A stretch of DNA of 64,000 bases from Bog-756 sp963727955 (lineage in GTDB: Bacteria; Actinomycetota; Acidimicrobiia; Acidimicrobiales; RAAP-2), in NCBI GenBank assembly GCA_963727955.1, contig CAVSII010000012.1, positions 1 through 64,000 on the forward strand, in the 5' to 3' direction. The notes beneath the pieces are model-generated. The model did no database searches. It was not told where the DNA came from and saw only the letters and a list, made by a program, of their open reading frames with translations. A program made the translations under genes and the position numbers. Below, piece by piece: positions 51,701 to 59,732 of this stretch; within the stretch, counting starts at the first letter, position 1; the number at the start of each line of letters is the position of its first letter.

Positions 51701-52159
51701 CACCTGACTGGATGAGAGTGCCAGTCCCCACTCGAACTGGGGGAGCTGGGTGATCTGGCCGGTGTTGATAGCCGTCTCGAGCGGTCCGACGTAGGTGCCC
51801 GTGTTGTCGAAGAGGCCCAGACCCTGGGAGGGACCGCTTTTCCCGCTGAATGTCGTATCGCCGATGGTGGCGCCTTGCTCGACCAGGTACGTCCATACGT
51901 CGTAGCCGTCGTGGGCGGTGTCGCCCGTGCAGTGGGCCTGAGGGGGAAGAGAAATATTGAAAAGGGTGTCCGACCCGCCCGTGGCCAGAAAGTCGCTATT
52001 GGCAGGATTCACGGGGGTGGCGACGGCGTTGAGCGTGGCCGCTGACGAAGGGGTGGCCGCGGCCACCACCAGCGTGGCCGCGCCCAGGGCGACAGCCGCC
52101 ACTGCGGTCAGGGTGATCCGGATCGATCGGGTCAAGGTGGACCGGCTTTCTGTTCTCAC
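48767..52159 (-). CDS. Large secreted repeat protein: C-x-GDTAH module (copy 3), eight Ig-like repeats, six GYWL repeats
   Basis: About 1,130 residues from GTG 52159 (a GTG at 52177 is also possible). Signal peptide (TLTAVAAVALGAATLVVAAA, cut near SSAA). Residues ~45-200: module with CTGDTAHDGYDVWTYLVEQG, NTGTYVGPLETAINTGQITQ, WEGGIACANSAG, NWNVQFTF. Then eight ~82-residue putative-Ig repeats (SGTLPTGVTYNGTELTGTPT ... FPITFTASNGI). Then six ~39-residue repeats of the kind GGGYWLVAADGGVFAFGNAR, FHGSLGG, LNKPIVGIAG. No C-terminal anchor. An adhesin-like protein, first gene of the pst operon. Confidence 0.82.
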   Translation of the reverse strand: MRTESRSTLTRSIRITLTAVAAVALGAATLVVAAATPSSAATLNAVATPVNPANSDFLATGGSDTLFNISLPPQAHCTGDTAHDGYDVWTYLVEQGATIGDTTFSGKSGPSQGLGLFDNTGTYVGPLETAINTGQITQLPQFEWGLALSSSQVLYTDDTSGIWEGGIACANSAGTLTDNWNVQFTFNASGTDPNGYTWTAIPGPAGSSFAAITSADSASFTEGAASSFTPTAKGTPTPTITESGTLPTGVSFTGGKLTGTPTQAGTFPITFTATNGIGNPGTQAFALTVGGPPSFTSPASTGFAEGVASTFTPVATGSPTPTITESGTLPTGVTYNGTELTGTPTQAGTFPITFTASNGISPNATQDFTLTVGTPPTFTSPDSASFTKGAAGSFTPVATGTPTPTITESGPLPTGVTYNGTELTGTPTESGTFPITFTAANGIPSNATQDFTLSVGGAPSFTSADSAAFTEGVASTFTPTATGTPAPTITEAGPLPTGVTYSGTELTGTPTQTGTFPITFTAANGFTPNATQDFTLTVGIPPDITSAASTSFTKGTAGSFTPVATGTPTPVITESGALPAGVTYNGTELTGTPTVTGSFPINFTAANGFTPNAVQAFVLTVDGPPTITSAASATFTEGVDSSFTPVATGFPAPTFGQAGTLPAGVTFTGGKLTGTATATGSFPITFTASNGISPDATQDFTLTVASVPVITSAAATTFSVGTAGTFTPTATGTPTPTISESGALPAGVTFSAGSLSGTPTAGGIFPITFTAANGAVPNAVQHFTLTVEAPPAFTSAASASFTTGQANSFTVRAGGTPTPTLAQSGTLPAGVTFVAANGVLSGNPSATGTFPVTFTATNGIGSPAVQSFTLTVVSPPPVKAPTTLNGNVVGAAAAPGGTGYWLTDSAGDVAPFGSARTHGSLAGTTLNSPIVGMAATPSGQGYWLVGADGGVFSFGDAGFHGSLGGVTLNKPIVGIAGTPTGGGYWLVAADGGVFAFGNARFHGSLGGITLNKPIVGIAGTPTGGGYWLVAADGGVFAFGNASFHGSLGNVTLNKPIVSIATTSTGAGYWLVAADGGVFAFGNARFHGSLGGVTLNKPIVGAAADSATGGYWLAGGDGGVFAFGAPFYGAN
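48785..49500 (-). repeat. Six near-identical ~117-bp repeats coding GYWL...GGVFAFG units
   Basis: The 3' part of the adhesin gene has six tandem units, the inner four nearly identical at DNA level, each giving GYWLVAADGGVFAFGNA then FHGSLGG-x-TLNKPIV. High DNA identity suggests recent expansion or homogenisation. Confidence 0.85.
49530..51530 (-). repeat. Eight ~246-bp repeats coding Ig-like domains
   Basis: Eight tandem units each contain LP(T/A)GV, then TGTPT and FPITFTA-N. Units 2-5 are the most alike. The repeats leave long open frames on the other strand, which are only by-products of the codon pattern. Confidence 0.85.
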
Positions 52160-52177
52160 GCTGCTCTCTTCTCGCAC

Positions 52178-52737
52178 TCTCGGTACTGCTGATCGGACGT
52201 TGGTGGCCTGTCGGACACCGACATGTGGCGCTGTGTCAGCTGATTACCTGCGGTTTGTTTCCTGACTCTGTCTCTGTGCCTTGTGTTGTGGTTCATGTGC
52301 CTTGTGTTGTGGCCCCTCACGAGCAGGGGCGGGCCCGCCGGCGAAAGGGACGGCCGACCCCGTGACCACGCTCCTACGGTGCCCGCACGCGTCGGAAGGT
52401 CGCTGGTGGCGTGCACCTACGCCGTCTCCTCGGCGCAAGGCGTATGCCATGACGATCCCCCCTCGACGTCGGGGCCACGACCACCGCTCAGCGGTCGAAT
52501 GCCCCAAGAGCTTCTCGAACTCGATAAAGCCTAGCTAATTACTAAACATGGTGGAAAGCTAAACTTACGAGGAGAAAACCCACCCTGTCAAGGGCGGCCC
52601 TGCCACGAACACCGGATTCTCCCTGCTCGGAGGTGGTCGAAGGGCCGCACAGACACCGACCACGGTGCCGCAGCGGCTTCGATCCACCAATTTCTGCCGG
52701 CCTGCGGTTGCGCCCGGGCCTCGCGCGTGGTTTGCTA
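52178..52737. other. 560-bp intergenic region between the adhesin operon and groEL, with a short direct repeat
   Basis: It must hold the promoter of the minus-strand adhesin-pst operon and may give it a long leader. A 17-bp sequence TGTGCCTTGTGTTGTGG occurs twice with 21-bp spacing (52275-52291 and 52296-52312). A small dyad ACCGC-TCA-GCGGT lies near 52484-52496. The stretch TAGCTAATTACTAAA (about 52531-52545) is the most AT-rich and is a plausible promoter site. I see no gene and no riboswitch I can name. Confidence 0.45.
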
Positions 52738-52764
52738 TTAGCACTCGACAGTGCAGAGTGCTAA
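52738..52764 (+). promoter_or_regulatory. CIRCE element (HrcA operator)
   Basis: TTAGCACTC, nine bases, GAGTGCTAA: a perfect match to the CIRCE consensus, 20 bp before the groEL start. It indicates heat-shock control by the HrcA repressor. Confidence 0.96.
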
Positions 52765-52783
52765 CGACACGGAGGAACACCTG

Positions 52784-54406
<1,623 letters not shown>

Positions 54407-54441
54407 GAGGCCTCTCAATACGGGCCGGTACAGGCTTGACC

Positions 54442-54473
54442 AGAGGAGGGCGCCCAGGCGGGCGCCCTCCTCT
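54442..54473 (+). terminator. Rho-independent terminator after groEL
   Basis: 13-bp stem GAGGAGGGCGCCC / GGGCGCCCTCCTC, loop AGGC, followed by TTTTTCTCTTT. Confidence 0.92.
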
Positions 54474-54528
54474 TTTTCTCTTTCCTTCCCTTCCCTCTTG
54501 TCGCTTTCCTTCTTTATTGTCGTGTTTT

Positions 54529-54653
54529 GTGCTGGCTTGTGGTGCTGGCTTGTGGTGCTGGCTTGTGGTGCTGGCTTGTGGTGCTGGCTTGTGGTGCTGG
54601 CTTGTGGTGCTGGCTTGTGGTGCTGGCTTGTGGTGCTGGCTTGTCGTGCTGGC
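54529..54653. repeat. 13-bp tandem repeat, nine copies plus part of a tenth
   Basis: Unit GTGCTGGCTTGTG, nine head-to-tail copies with no change except the last base of copy nine, then GTGCTGG. It sits in the groEL-hemQ gap, is T-rich on one strand, and is not in any supportable gene. Open frames across it on both strands (period 13 residues) are artefacts. Confidence 0.95.
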
Positions 54654-54732
54654 CCTCTTGTCGCACTGGCCCCCTCTTGGCGCACTGGCCCCGGCACGGT
54701 CCGCCTCTTTCCGCGCACCGGTTGGACCTCCC

Positions 54733-54747
54733 TAGACTGGCGGGGTG
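54733..54747 (+). promoter_or_regulatory. Leaderless promoter of hemQ: TAGACT, 6 bp, GTG
   Basis: TAGACT (54733-54738), GGCGGG, GTG at 54745. Confidence 0.55.
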
Positions 54748-55473
54748 ACCGAACCCCTGACTCCCTCCACCGGATGGGGGGTTCTCCACCTCTTCTGCCG
54801 GATACCGCCGATCCCACCGTCTGTGCAGGAGGACACCAAGGTCGGTCTCGACCGCGATGCCGTCATCCAGGCCGTCAAATCGGCGGAGTCCGAGGGTGTC
54901 CAGGTGGTGACGGCGGCCATCCTGGGACACAGGGCCGACGTCGGCTTCATGGCCCTGGCCGAGGACCTCTGGCGACTCCGCAGCCTCCAGTCCGACCTTC
55001 AGGCCGCCGGCTTGATGGTGGTCGGCTCCTACGTGTCCCTCACCGAGATCTCCGAGTACGCGGCCGGCATCCCCGACGAGATGAAGCAGAGCAGGCTGTA
55101 CCCGCAGCTCCCGCCCGAGGGAAAGCCGGCCTTCTGCTTCTACCCCATGTCGAAGCGGCGGGGGGAGAGCGACACCTCAAACAACTGGTACTCACTTCCC
55201 TTCGAGGAGCGCAAGGCTCTCATGTACGGGCACGGGGCAGTGGGGCGCCAGTTTGCCGGCCGGATCCTCCAGGTGATCACCGGCTCGACCGGTATCGACG
55301 ACTGGGAGTGGGGGGTCACGCTTTTCGGCGTCCGTCCTGACGACCTCAAGGACTGCGTCTACACCATGCGGTTCGATGAGGGGTCGGCCCGGTTCGCCGA
55401 GTTCGGCCCCTTCTACGCCGGCATGGTGGCGCCGATCGAAGCTGTGCTGGACCAGGTGACCCGCAATGGGTGA
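54745..55473 (+). CDS. hemQ: Coproheme decarboxylase HemQ/ChdC (chlorite-dismutase family)
   Basis: A 242-residue protein. Conserved: FYPMSKRRGESDTSNNWYSL (catalytic Tyr region), YGHGAVGRQFAGRILQVITG (proximal heme His) and DDWEWGVTLFGVRPDDLKDC, all as in actinobacterial HemQ. It turns coproheme into heme b, the last step of the coproporphyrin-dependent pathway of Gram-positives. Starts with GTG behind a leaderless promoter. Its end overlaps the larE start by eight bases. Confidence 0.93.
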   Translation: MTEPLTPSTGWGVLHLFCRIPPIPPSVQEDTKVGLDRDAVIQAVKSAESEGVQVVTAAILGHRADVGFMALAEDLWRLRSLQSDLQAAGLMVVGSYVSLTEISEYAAGIPDEMKQSRLYPQLPPEGKPAFCFYPMSKRRGESDTSNNWYSLPFEERKALMYGHGAVGRQFAGRILQVITGSTGIDDWEWGVTLFGVRPDDLKDCVYTMRFDEGSARFAEFGPFYAGMVAPIEAVLDQVTRNG

Positions 55474-56323
55474 GCCGGCACGGGGTGGGCTCCTCCCCGC
55501 CCTACGCCAGGAGCTCGAGAGGATCGGCCCGATGGTCGTGGCCTTCAGCGGGGGCGCCGACTCGGCCTTTTTGGCTTGGGTGGCCACTGACACGCTGGGC
55601 GCCCACCAGGTGCGCTGTGCCACGGCCGTCTCTCCGTCACTGGCCCCCGACCAGCTGGCCGACTGCCGGACGCTGGCCGCCGAATGGGGCCTCTCCTATA
55701 CCGAGGTCGAGACGGGCGAGCTGGCCGACCCGGCCTACGCGGCCAACGACGGCTCACGGTGTTACCACTGCAAGACCTCGCTCCTCCAGGCGTTGGCCAC
55801 CTTCGACCGGGAGATCGACAGGGGCGGTCCACCCACCGTCGTCCTCGGCGTGAACCTCGACGATCTGGACGATCACCGCCCCGGCCAACGGGCCGCCACC
55901 GAGCGAGGTGCCCTCTTCCCCCTGGTGACGGCCGGGTTCACCAAGGACGACGTGCGATCGTGCTCGCGGGCCCTCGGGCTGCGCACATGGGACAAGCCGG
56001 CAGCGGCCTGCCTGGCATCCCGGGTTCCCTACGGGACGCCGGTGACGGCGGACACCCTCCGCGTCGTGGCCGAGGCCGAGGCAGGTCTGCGGGAACTCGG
56101 CTTCAAGCACCTCCGGGTCCGTCACTACGGAGACACCGCTCGGATCGAAGTCCGCCCCGAGGACATGGCCGGGGTGGTAGCGAACCGGCAGGCCGTCAGT
56201 CGGGCGGTTCACCGCGCCGGGTACCGCTATGTGACACTCGATCTCGACGGATTCCGCTCCGGCAATCTCAACGAGGCCCTGCCCGGCCGCGAGCCGGTGG
56301 CTCTCGTGGGGCGGCGCCGGTGA
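55466..56323 (+). CDS. larE: LarE, ATP-dependent sacrificial sulfur transferase
   Basis: A 285-residue PP-loop protein: MVVAFSGGADSAFLAWVATD (PP-loop SGGxDS), SRCYHCKTSLLQAL, VVLGVNLDDLDDHRPGQRAA, and KPAAACLASRVPYGTPVTAD. The Cys in AACLASR matches the Cys that gives its sulfur in single-Cys LarE; RCYHCK adds two more. LarE puts sulfur on the pyridinium carboxylate made by LarB, leading to the nickel-pincer cofactor with LarC. Overlaps hemQ by 8 bp and the NIL gene by 4 bp (GTGA). Confidence 0.94.
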   Translation: MGEPARGGLLPALRQELERIGPMVVAFSGGADSAFLAWVATDTLGAHQVRCATAVSPSLAPDQLADCRTLAAEWGLSYTEVETGELADPAYAANDGSRCYHCKTSLLQALATFDREIDRGGPPTVVLGVNLDDLDDHRPGQRAATERGALFPLVTAGFTKDDVRSCSRALGLRTWDKPAAACLASRVPYGTPVTADTLRVVAEAEAGLRELGFKHLRVRHYGDTARIEVRPEDMAGVVANRQAVSRAVHRAGYRYVTLDLDGFRSGNLNEALPGREPVALVGRRR

Positions 56324-56559
56324 TCGGCGTCCGGGTCCGTCTGACCTTCCCCGAGGAGCTGGTGCGCGAGCCGATCATCGCCCGCATGGTCAAGGAGTTG
56401 GACATCGTCCCCAACATCCGCCGGGCCGACGTCGGCGAGCACAGCGGTTGGATCGTGTGCGAACTGGACGGTGACGCGGGGACCGTGGACAAGGCCCTGG
56501 CCTGGCTGCGGACCGAGGGCGTCCGGGTCGATCTGCTCGGCGACGTCGTCGAGAGCTGA
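56320..56559 (+). CDS. NIL-domain protein
   Basis: A 79-residue ferredoxin-like domain: VIGVRVRLTFPEELVREPII, MVKELDIVPNIRRADVGEHS, WIVCELDGDAG, ALAWLRTEGVRVDLLGD. This is the NIL domain (V-R-L-x-F-x-x-x-x-x-x-P-I-I), found at the end of MetN and in archaeal sulfur-assimilation proteins. Here it is free-standing and coupled to larE by a GTGA overlap, which suggests a link to sulfur transfer. Confidence 0.87.
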   Translation: MIGVRVRLTFPEELVREPIIARMVKELDIVPNIRRADVGEHSGWIVCELDGDAGTVDKALAWLRTEGVRVDLLGDVVES

Positions 56560-56591
56560 GAGGCGGCGGCTGAGCGTGGGCGACGGCTGAG

Positions 56592-57482
56592 GTGGGGGAC
56601 GATATACCGGCGATAAGCCGCCATACCGTGGTGGACGCAGAGCAAACCTCTGCCGAGATGGGCCATCCACCGGACGCCGACCTGTTGGCCGCCAATCGTC
56701 GTAACTGGGACGAGCGCGTCGCCGTCCACATGGCTTCACGGTTCTACGACGTCGATCAGTGGCTGGCTGAACGGCCCGGACCCCGCTCGAGGGAGCTCGA
56801 CGCCCTGGGGGACCCGGCCGGTCTCGACCTCGTCCATCTGCAGTGCCACTTCGGCCTCGACACCCTGGCCTGGGCCGACGCCGGGGCCCGGGTCACCGGA
56901 CTCGACTTCTCGCCGGAAGCGGTGCAGGCCGCCCGCCACCTGTCGGTGCGGGCCGGACTCGACGATCGGTCGGCGTTCGTGTGCGCCGATGTGTACGACG
57001 CTGCCCGAGTCCTGGCCCCCCAGTCCTTCGACATCGTCTATGTGAGCCTCGGCGCCCTGGTCTGGATCCCCAGCGTGGGCCGATGGGCCGACCAGGTGGC
57101 GACACTGGCCCGACCTGGAGGGCGGCTCTACCTCCACGAGATCCACCCGGTGGCCTGGTCACTGGCCTACGAGTCACCGACTCTGGCCCACACCTACTTC
57201 GAAGAGTCCGACCCCTACGTGGACGACTCCGCCGAGACGTACACGGACGCCGACCGGCCTCTGGTCAACACCCGGACGTACGAGTGGAACCACGGCATCG
57301 GCGAGGTGGTCATGGCGCTCATCAGCCGTGGTATGCGGATCGACCGCCTCGAGGAGCACGATTGGACCGTAGATCAGCAATTCCCTTGGCTGGTCGAGAC
57401 CTCGCCCCACGTGTGGACGACCGAGCCCGGCATGCCCCGCATCCCTCTCAGCTACACCGTGGTGGCCACCCGGGACGGCTGA
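56592..57482 (+). CDS. Class I SAM-dependent methyltransferase
   Basis: Up to 296 residues. Core: GLDLVHLQCHFGLDTLAWAD (SAM loop variant L-Q-C-H-F-G), VTGLDFSPEAVQAARHLSVR, FDIVYVSLGALVWIPSVGRW, ARPGGRLYLHEIHPVAW. The L-Q-C-H-x-G-x-D-T-L-x-x-A pattern marks a subfamily seen in actinobacteria and proteobacteria with unknown substrate. The start is uncertain: GTG at 56592 or GTG near 56631. It follows the larE-NIL set by 32 bp. Confidence 0.87.
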   Translation: MGDDIPAISRHTVVDAEQTSAEMGHPPDADLLAANRRNWDERVAVHMASRFYDVDQWLAERPGPRSRELDALGDPAGLDLVHLQCHFGLDTLAWADAGARVTGLDFSPEAVQAARHLSVRAGLDDRSAFVCADVYDAARVLAPQSFDIVYVSLGALVWIPSVGRWADQVATLARPGGRLYLHEIHPVAWSLAYESPTLAHTYFEESDPYVDDSAETYTDADRPLVNTRTYEWNHGIGEVVMALISRGMRIDRLEEHDWTVDQQFPWLVETSPHVWTTEPGMPRIPLSYTVVATRDG

Positions 57483-57581
57483 CCCGTGGCCCGGCCGCTC
57501 AGGAACCGCTCAGGGCTGGTCGGGAGTGCTGGTCGGCAACCTGTCGGGGGCGGGCCGGGCGCCCGTCAGGAGAGCGGTCGG

Positions 57582-57767
57582 TCAGGGTTGTCCTGGGGTC
57601 CGGATGGTCCAACCCGCGCCTGAAACCTTGCGGGGCTCGTAGAACAAGCACCCCTCCGGGCAGGCGAAGGGGAGCTGTTCGTTCGCCCCCATCCGGCACC
57701 GCTCGAGTTTCTCCTCGTGGGCGGTGGTCTGCATCACGTAATGGCGACAGTCCTCTTTTACGGCCAC
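57582..57767 (-). CDS. Small Cys-rich protein, unknown function
   Basis: About 61 residues from a GTG: VAVKEDCRHYVMQTTAHEEK, LERCRMGANEQLPFACPEGC, LFYEPRKVSGAGW. Four Cys (C-x~20-C-x~12-C-x3-C) and a conserved-looking CPEGCLFYEPR suggest a small zinc or Fe-S binding protein. It is divergent from the NUDIX gene. The start has no clear ribosome site; CACAAT five bases upstream could be a weak leaderless promoter. Confidence 0.65.
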   Translation of the reverse strand: MAVKEDCRHYVMQTTAHEEKLERCRMGANEQLPFACPEGCLFYEPRKVSGAGWTIRTPGQP

Positions 57768-57830
57768 ACCCCATTGTGCCTGATAGATCGCGCTTCGCGT
57801 CGTCAGCGGGGTGGTCGCGTGACCGTGGGG

Positions 57831-57846
57831 TAGCGTCGGGTACGTG
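57831..57846 (+). promoter_or_regulatory. Leaderless promoter: TAGCGT, 7 bp, GTG
   Basis: TAGCGT (57831-57836), CGGGTAC, GTG at 57844. Confidence 0.5.
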
Positions 57847-58542
57847 GAACCCGCGCCCTCCACCAAACAGCTCCTGAGGTGGAGCGAGGCTCTCGCCGGC
57901 ATCGCCCGTACCGGTTTGGGCTTTACCGAGTCTCTCTACGAACAGGAGCGATTCGAGGAGATCCTGCGGGTGGCGGCCGACATCCGGACATCCGTCGAAC
58001 TCGGGTCTGATGATGTCGAGGACGCCGAAGGCCTGGTCGAGGAGTGGCTGGGTTCGGTGGGCGAGGGGGTTCCGGGCTACATCACACCCAAGGTGGCCGT
58101 CGGGGCGGCGGTGGGGAATGACAACGGGGAGATCCTGCTGGTCCAGCGGGCCGACTCCGGCGTGTGGCTCTACCCCACCGGTTGGGCTGACGTGGGCTAT
58201 TCGGCCGCCGAGGTCGTGGTCAAGGAGGTGGAGGAGGAAACCGGCATCGATGTCGAGGTCGTCCGCCTCATCGCCGTGCTCGATGGTCTGCGCATCGGCA
58301 TCAGCCGCATTCCTCTCTATTCGCTGGTCTTCCAGTGCCGGCCTGTCGGGGGCGAGCTGAAAGCCCACCCGCTCGAGTGCGCCGACGTCGGTTGGTTCTC
58401 CTACGACGATCTGCCCTTCCCGTTGGCCGGAGCCGAGCGCTGGGGCCGTCACGTCTTCGCCGCCCTGCGGGGCGAGCCGGTCGAGGTGCTCTATGACCCG
58501 GTGCGCTCGCCTGTCTGGCGGGGAGATCCCGACAAGGCCTGA
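57844..58542 (+). CDS. NUDIX hydrolase with N-terminal helical domain
   Basis: A 232-residue protein. The first 70 residues (STKQLLRWSEALAGIARTGL, ESLYEQERFEEILRVAADIR) form the helical domain of the Hydrolase_N type seen in ADP-ribose/GDP-mannose-like NUDIX enzymes. The NUDIX box is G-YSAAE-VVVKEVEEETGI, with Lys for the usual Arg in R-E. Residues VGAAVGNDNGEILLVQRADS and VWLYPTGWADVG precede it. Substrate unknown. Start from the leaderless promoter. Confidence 0.88.
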   Translation: MEPAPSTKQLLRWSEALAGIARTGLGFTESLYEQERFEEILRVAADIRTSVELGSDDVEDAEGLVEEWLGSVGEGVPGYITPKVAVGAAVGNDNGEILLVQRADSGVWLYPTGWADVGYSAAEVVVKEVEEETGIDVEVVRLIAVLDGLRIGISRIPLYSLVFQCRPVGGELKAHPLECADVGWFSYDDLPFPLAGAERWGRHVFAALRGEPVEVLYDPVRSPVWRGDPDKA

Positions 58543-58605
58543 CGGCCGCCACCCGAGCCCATCCCGCCGACCCACATCACCACTTTCGGGGTGACCGGTG
58601 CTGGC

Positions 58606-58667
58606 TACACTCCCACCCTGTGACAGCTCGACGGGCCGACACCATGCACCCCGGGGCTGGCCGGTGA
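58606..58667 (+). promoter_or_regulatory. Leaderless promoter with a possible 15-codon leader peptide coupled to the GNAT gene
   Basis: TACACT (58606-58611), 8 bp, GTG at 58620. That frame codes VTARRADTMHPGAGR and stops with TGA at 58665-58667, overlapping the next GTG (58664) as GTGA. The leader may only serve to bring ribosomes to a gene without its own binding site. Confidence 0.35.
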
Positions 58668-59134
58668 ACGGCGAGTCAGCCACTGGGCTCACGGTGACCG
58701 AAGCAACCGAGCCGAGCACTGAGCTGCTCGAGGCCTTCGCCCGCCTCATTCCTCAGCTGTCCTCCAGCTCGCCTCCCCCTGGCCCCGACGAGCTGGCCGC
58801 CCTGGTGGGCGCCGAAGCTTCCGTGGTCCTCGTGGCCCGCGATGACCAGGGAACCATCGTGGGGTCACTGACCCTGGCCCTCTTCCGGGTCCCGACCGGC
58901 ATGCGAGCCTGGATAGAGGATGTCGTGGTAGACGAGTCCGCCCGCGGTGCCGGTGCCGGTGCCGCTTTGGTGGCGGTTGCCCTGGAAAGGGCCGATGCCG
59001 CCGGAGCCCGCACCGTCGACCTCACTTCCCGCCCCAGCCGGCAGGCGGCCAATCGCCTCTACCAGCGGCTCGGGTTCGAGCCTCGCACCACCAACGTGTA
59101 CCGCTACACCGTGGGAGGAGCCGACCAGGGTTGA
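58664..59134 (+). CDS. GNAT-family N-acetyltransferase
   Basis: About 156 residues. VVLVARDDQGTIVGSLTLAL, WIEDVVVDESARGAGAGAAL (acetyl-CoA loop R-G-x-G-x-G/A), ARTVDLTSRPSRQAANRLYQ, RLGFEPRTTNVYRYTV. The S-R-x-x-A-N-x-x-Y-x-x-x-G-F end is typical. Substrate unknown. GTG 58664 overlaps the stop of a short upstream frame; GTG 58694 is another possible start. Confidence 0.87.
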   Translation: MNGESATGLTVTEATEPSTELLEAFARLIPQLSSSSPPPGPDELAALVGAEASVVLVARDDQGTIVGSLTLALFRVPTGMRAWIEDVVVDESARGAGAGAALVAVALERADAAGARTVDLTSRPSRQAANRLYQRLGFEPRTTNVYRYTVGGADQG

Positions 59135-59182
59135 TCGGCGGCCTCCGATTGAGCCCGCTGGTGGCCGATTGAGCCCGCTGGC

Positions 59183-59554
59183 TCAGTCAGGGATCTGCGA
59201 AGAGAGACAGAAGGGATGTCCCGCAGGGTCGATCATCACCCGCCATCGGTCCGGCGACGGTTGCTCGACAGCCCGGACGGCCCCAAGGGCCAGGGCCGTC
59301 GTTTCGGCTCTGTCGAGGTCGTCCACGGCCAGGTCCAGATGGATCTGCTTTGGGCTGCCGGCCTCCTCCGGCCAGTCCGGAGTGCGGTGGTTCGGGACGC
59401 GCACCGCCGAGATCCACACTCCGTCGGTGCGCACAGCAACGAAATCGTCACTCCGAAAGGCCACTTCACCGCCCAGGAGATCGGCCCAGAAGTTACCCAG
59501 AGCCGACGGATCGTCGCAGTCGAAGGAGATCGAACCCAGTCGAATTTCGGTCAC
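59183..59554 (-). CDS. VOC-family protein (Glyoxalase_6 type)
   Basis: A 123-residue VOC fold: VTEIRLGSISFDCDDPSALG, NFWADLLGGEVAF, KQIHLDLAVDDLDRAETTAL, DPAGHPFCLSSQ. D-P-A-G-H-P-F-C-L is the Glyoxalase_6 hallmark, as in the paralogue at 31947. The open frame extends upstream through the 15-bp repeat, but the TACCAT box places the start at GTG 59554. Confidence 0.9.
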   Translation of the reverse strand: MTEIRLGSISFDCDDPSALGNFWADLLGGEVAFRSDDFVAVRTDGVWISAVRVPNHRTPDWPEEAGSPKQIHLDLAVDDLDRAETTALALGAVRAVEQPSPDRWRVMIDPAGHPFCLSSQIPD

Positions 59555-59566
59555 GGCACGATGGTA
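59552..59566 (-). promoter_or_regulatory. Leaderless promoter: TACCAT, 6 bp, GTG
   Basis: Minus strand TACCAT (59566-59561), CGTGCC, GTG at 59554; the tandem repeat lies just upstream of it. Confidence 0.55.
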
Positions 59567-59585
59567 ACCCGGCGGGGTCGACCTC

Positions 59586-59720
59586 CTGCTGCCCTGGCCT
59601 CTGCTGCCCTGGCCTCTGCCGCCCTGGCCTCTGCCGCCCTGGCCTCTGCTGCCCTGGCCTCTGCCGCCCTGGCCTCTGCTGCCCTGGCCTCTGCTGCCCT
59701 GGCCTCTGCTGCCCTGGCCT
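59586..59720. repeat. 15-bp tandem repeat, nine copies
   Basis: Unit CTG-C(T/C)G-CCCTGGCCT, nine copies in phase; only one base varies (T or C, six and three copies). It fills the space between the FKBP stop (59733) and the VOC promoter (59566). It is non-coding in my reading, although it is open in several frames. Confidence 0.95.
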
Positions 59721-59732
59721 CCGCCCGTGTGG

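Noticed and set aside
52178..52560. Riboswitch (for example c-di-AMP type) ahead of the adhesin gene
   Set aside because: The leader is long enough, but I could not match conserved riboswitch core sequences; only a short dyad and a direct repeat are visible.
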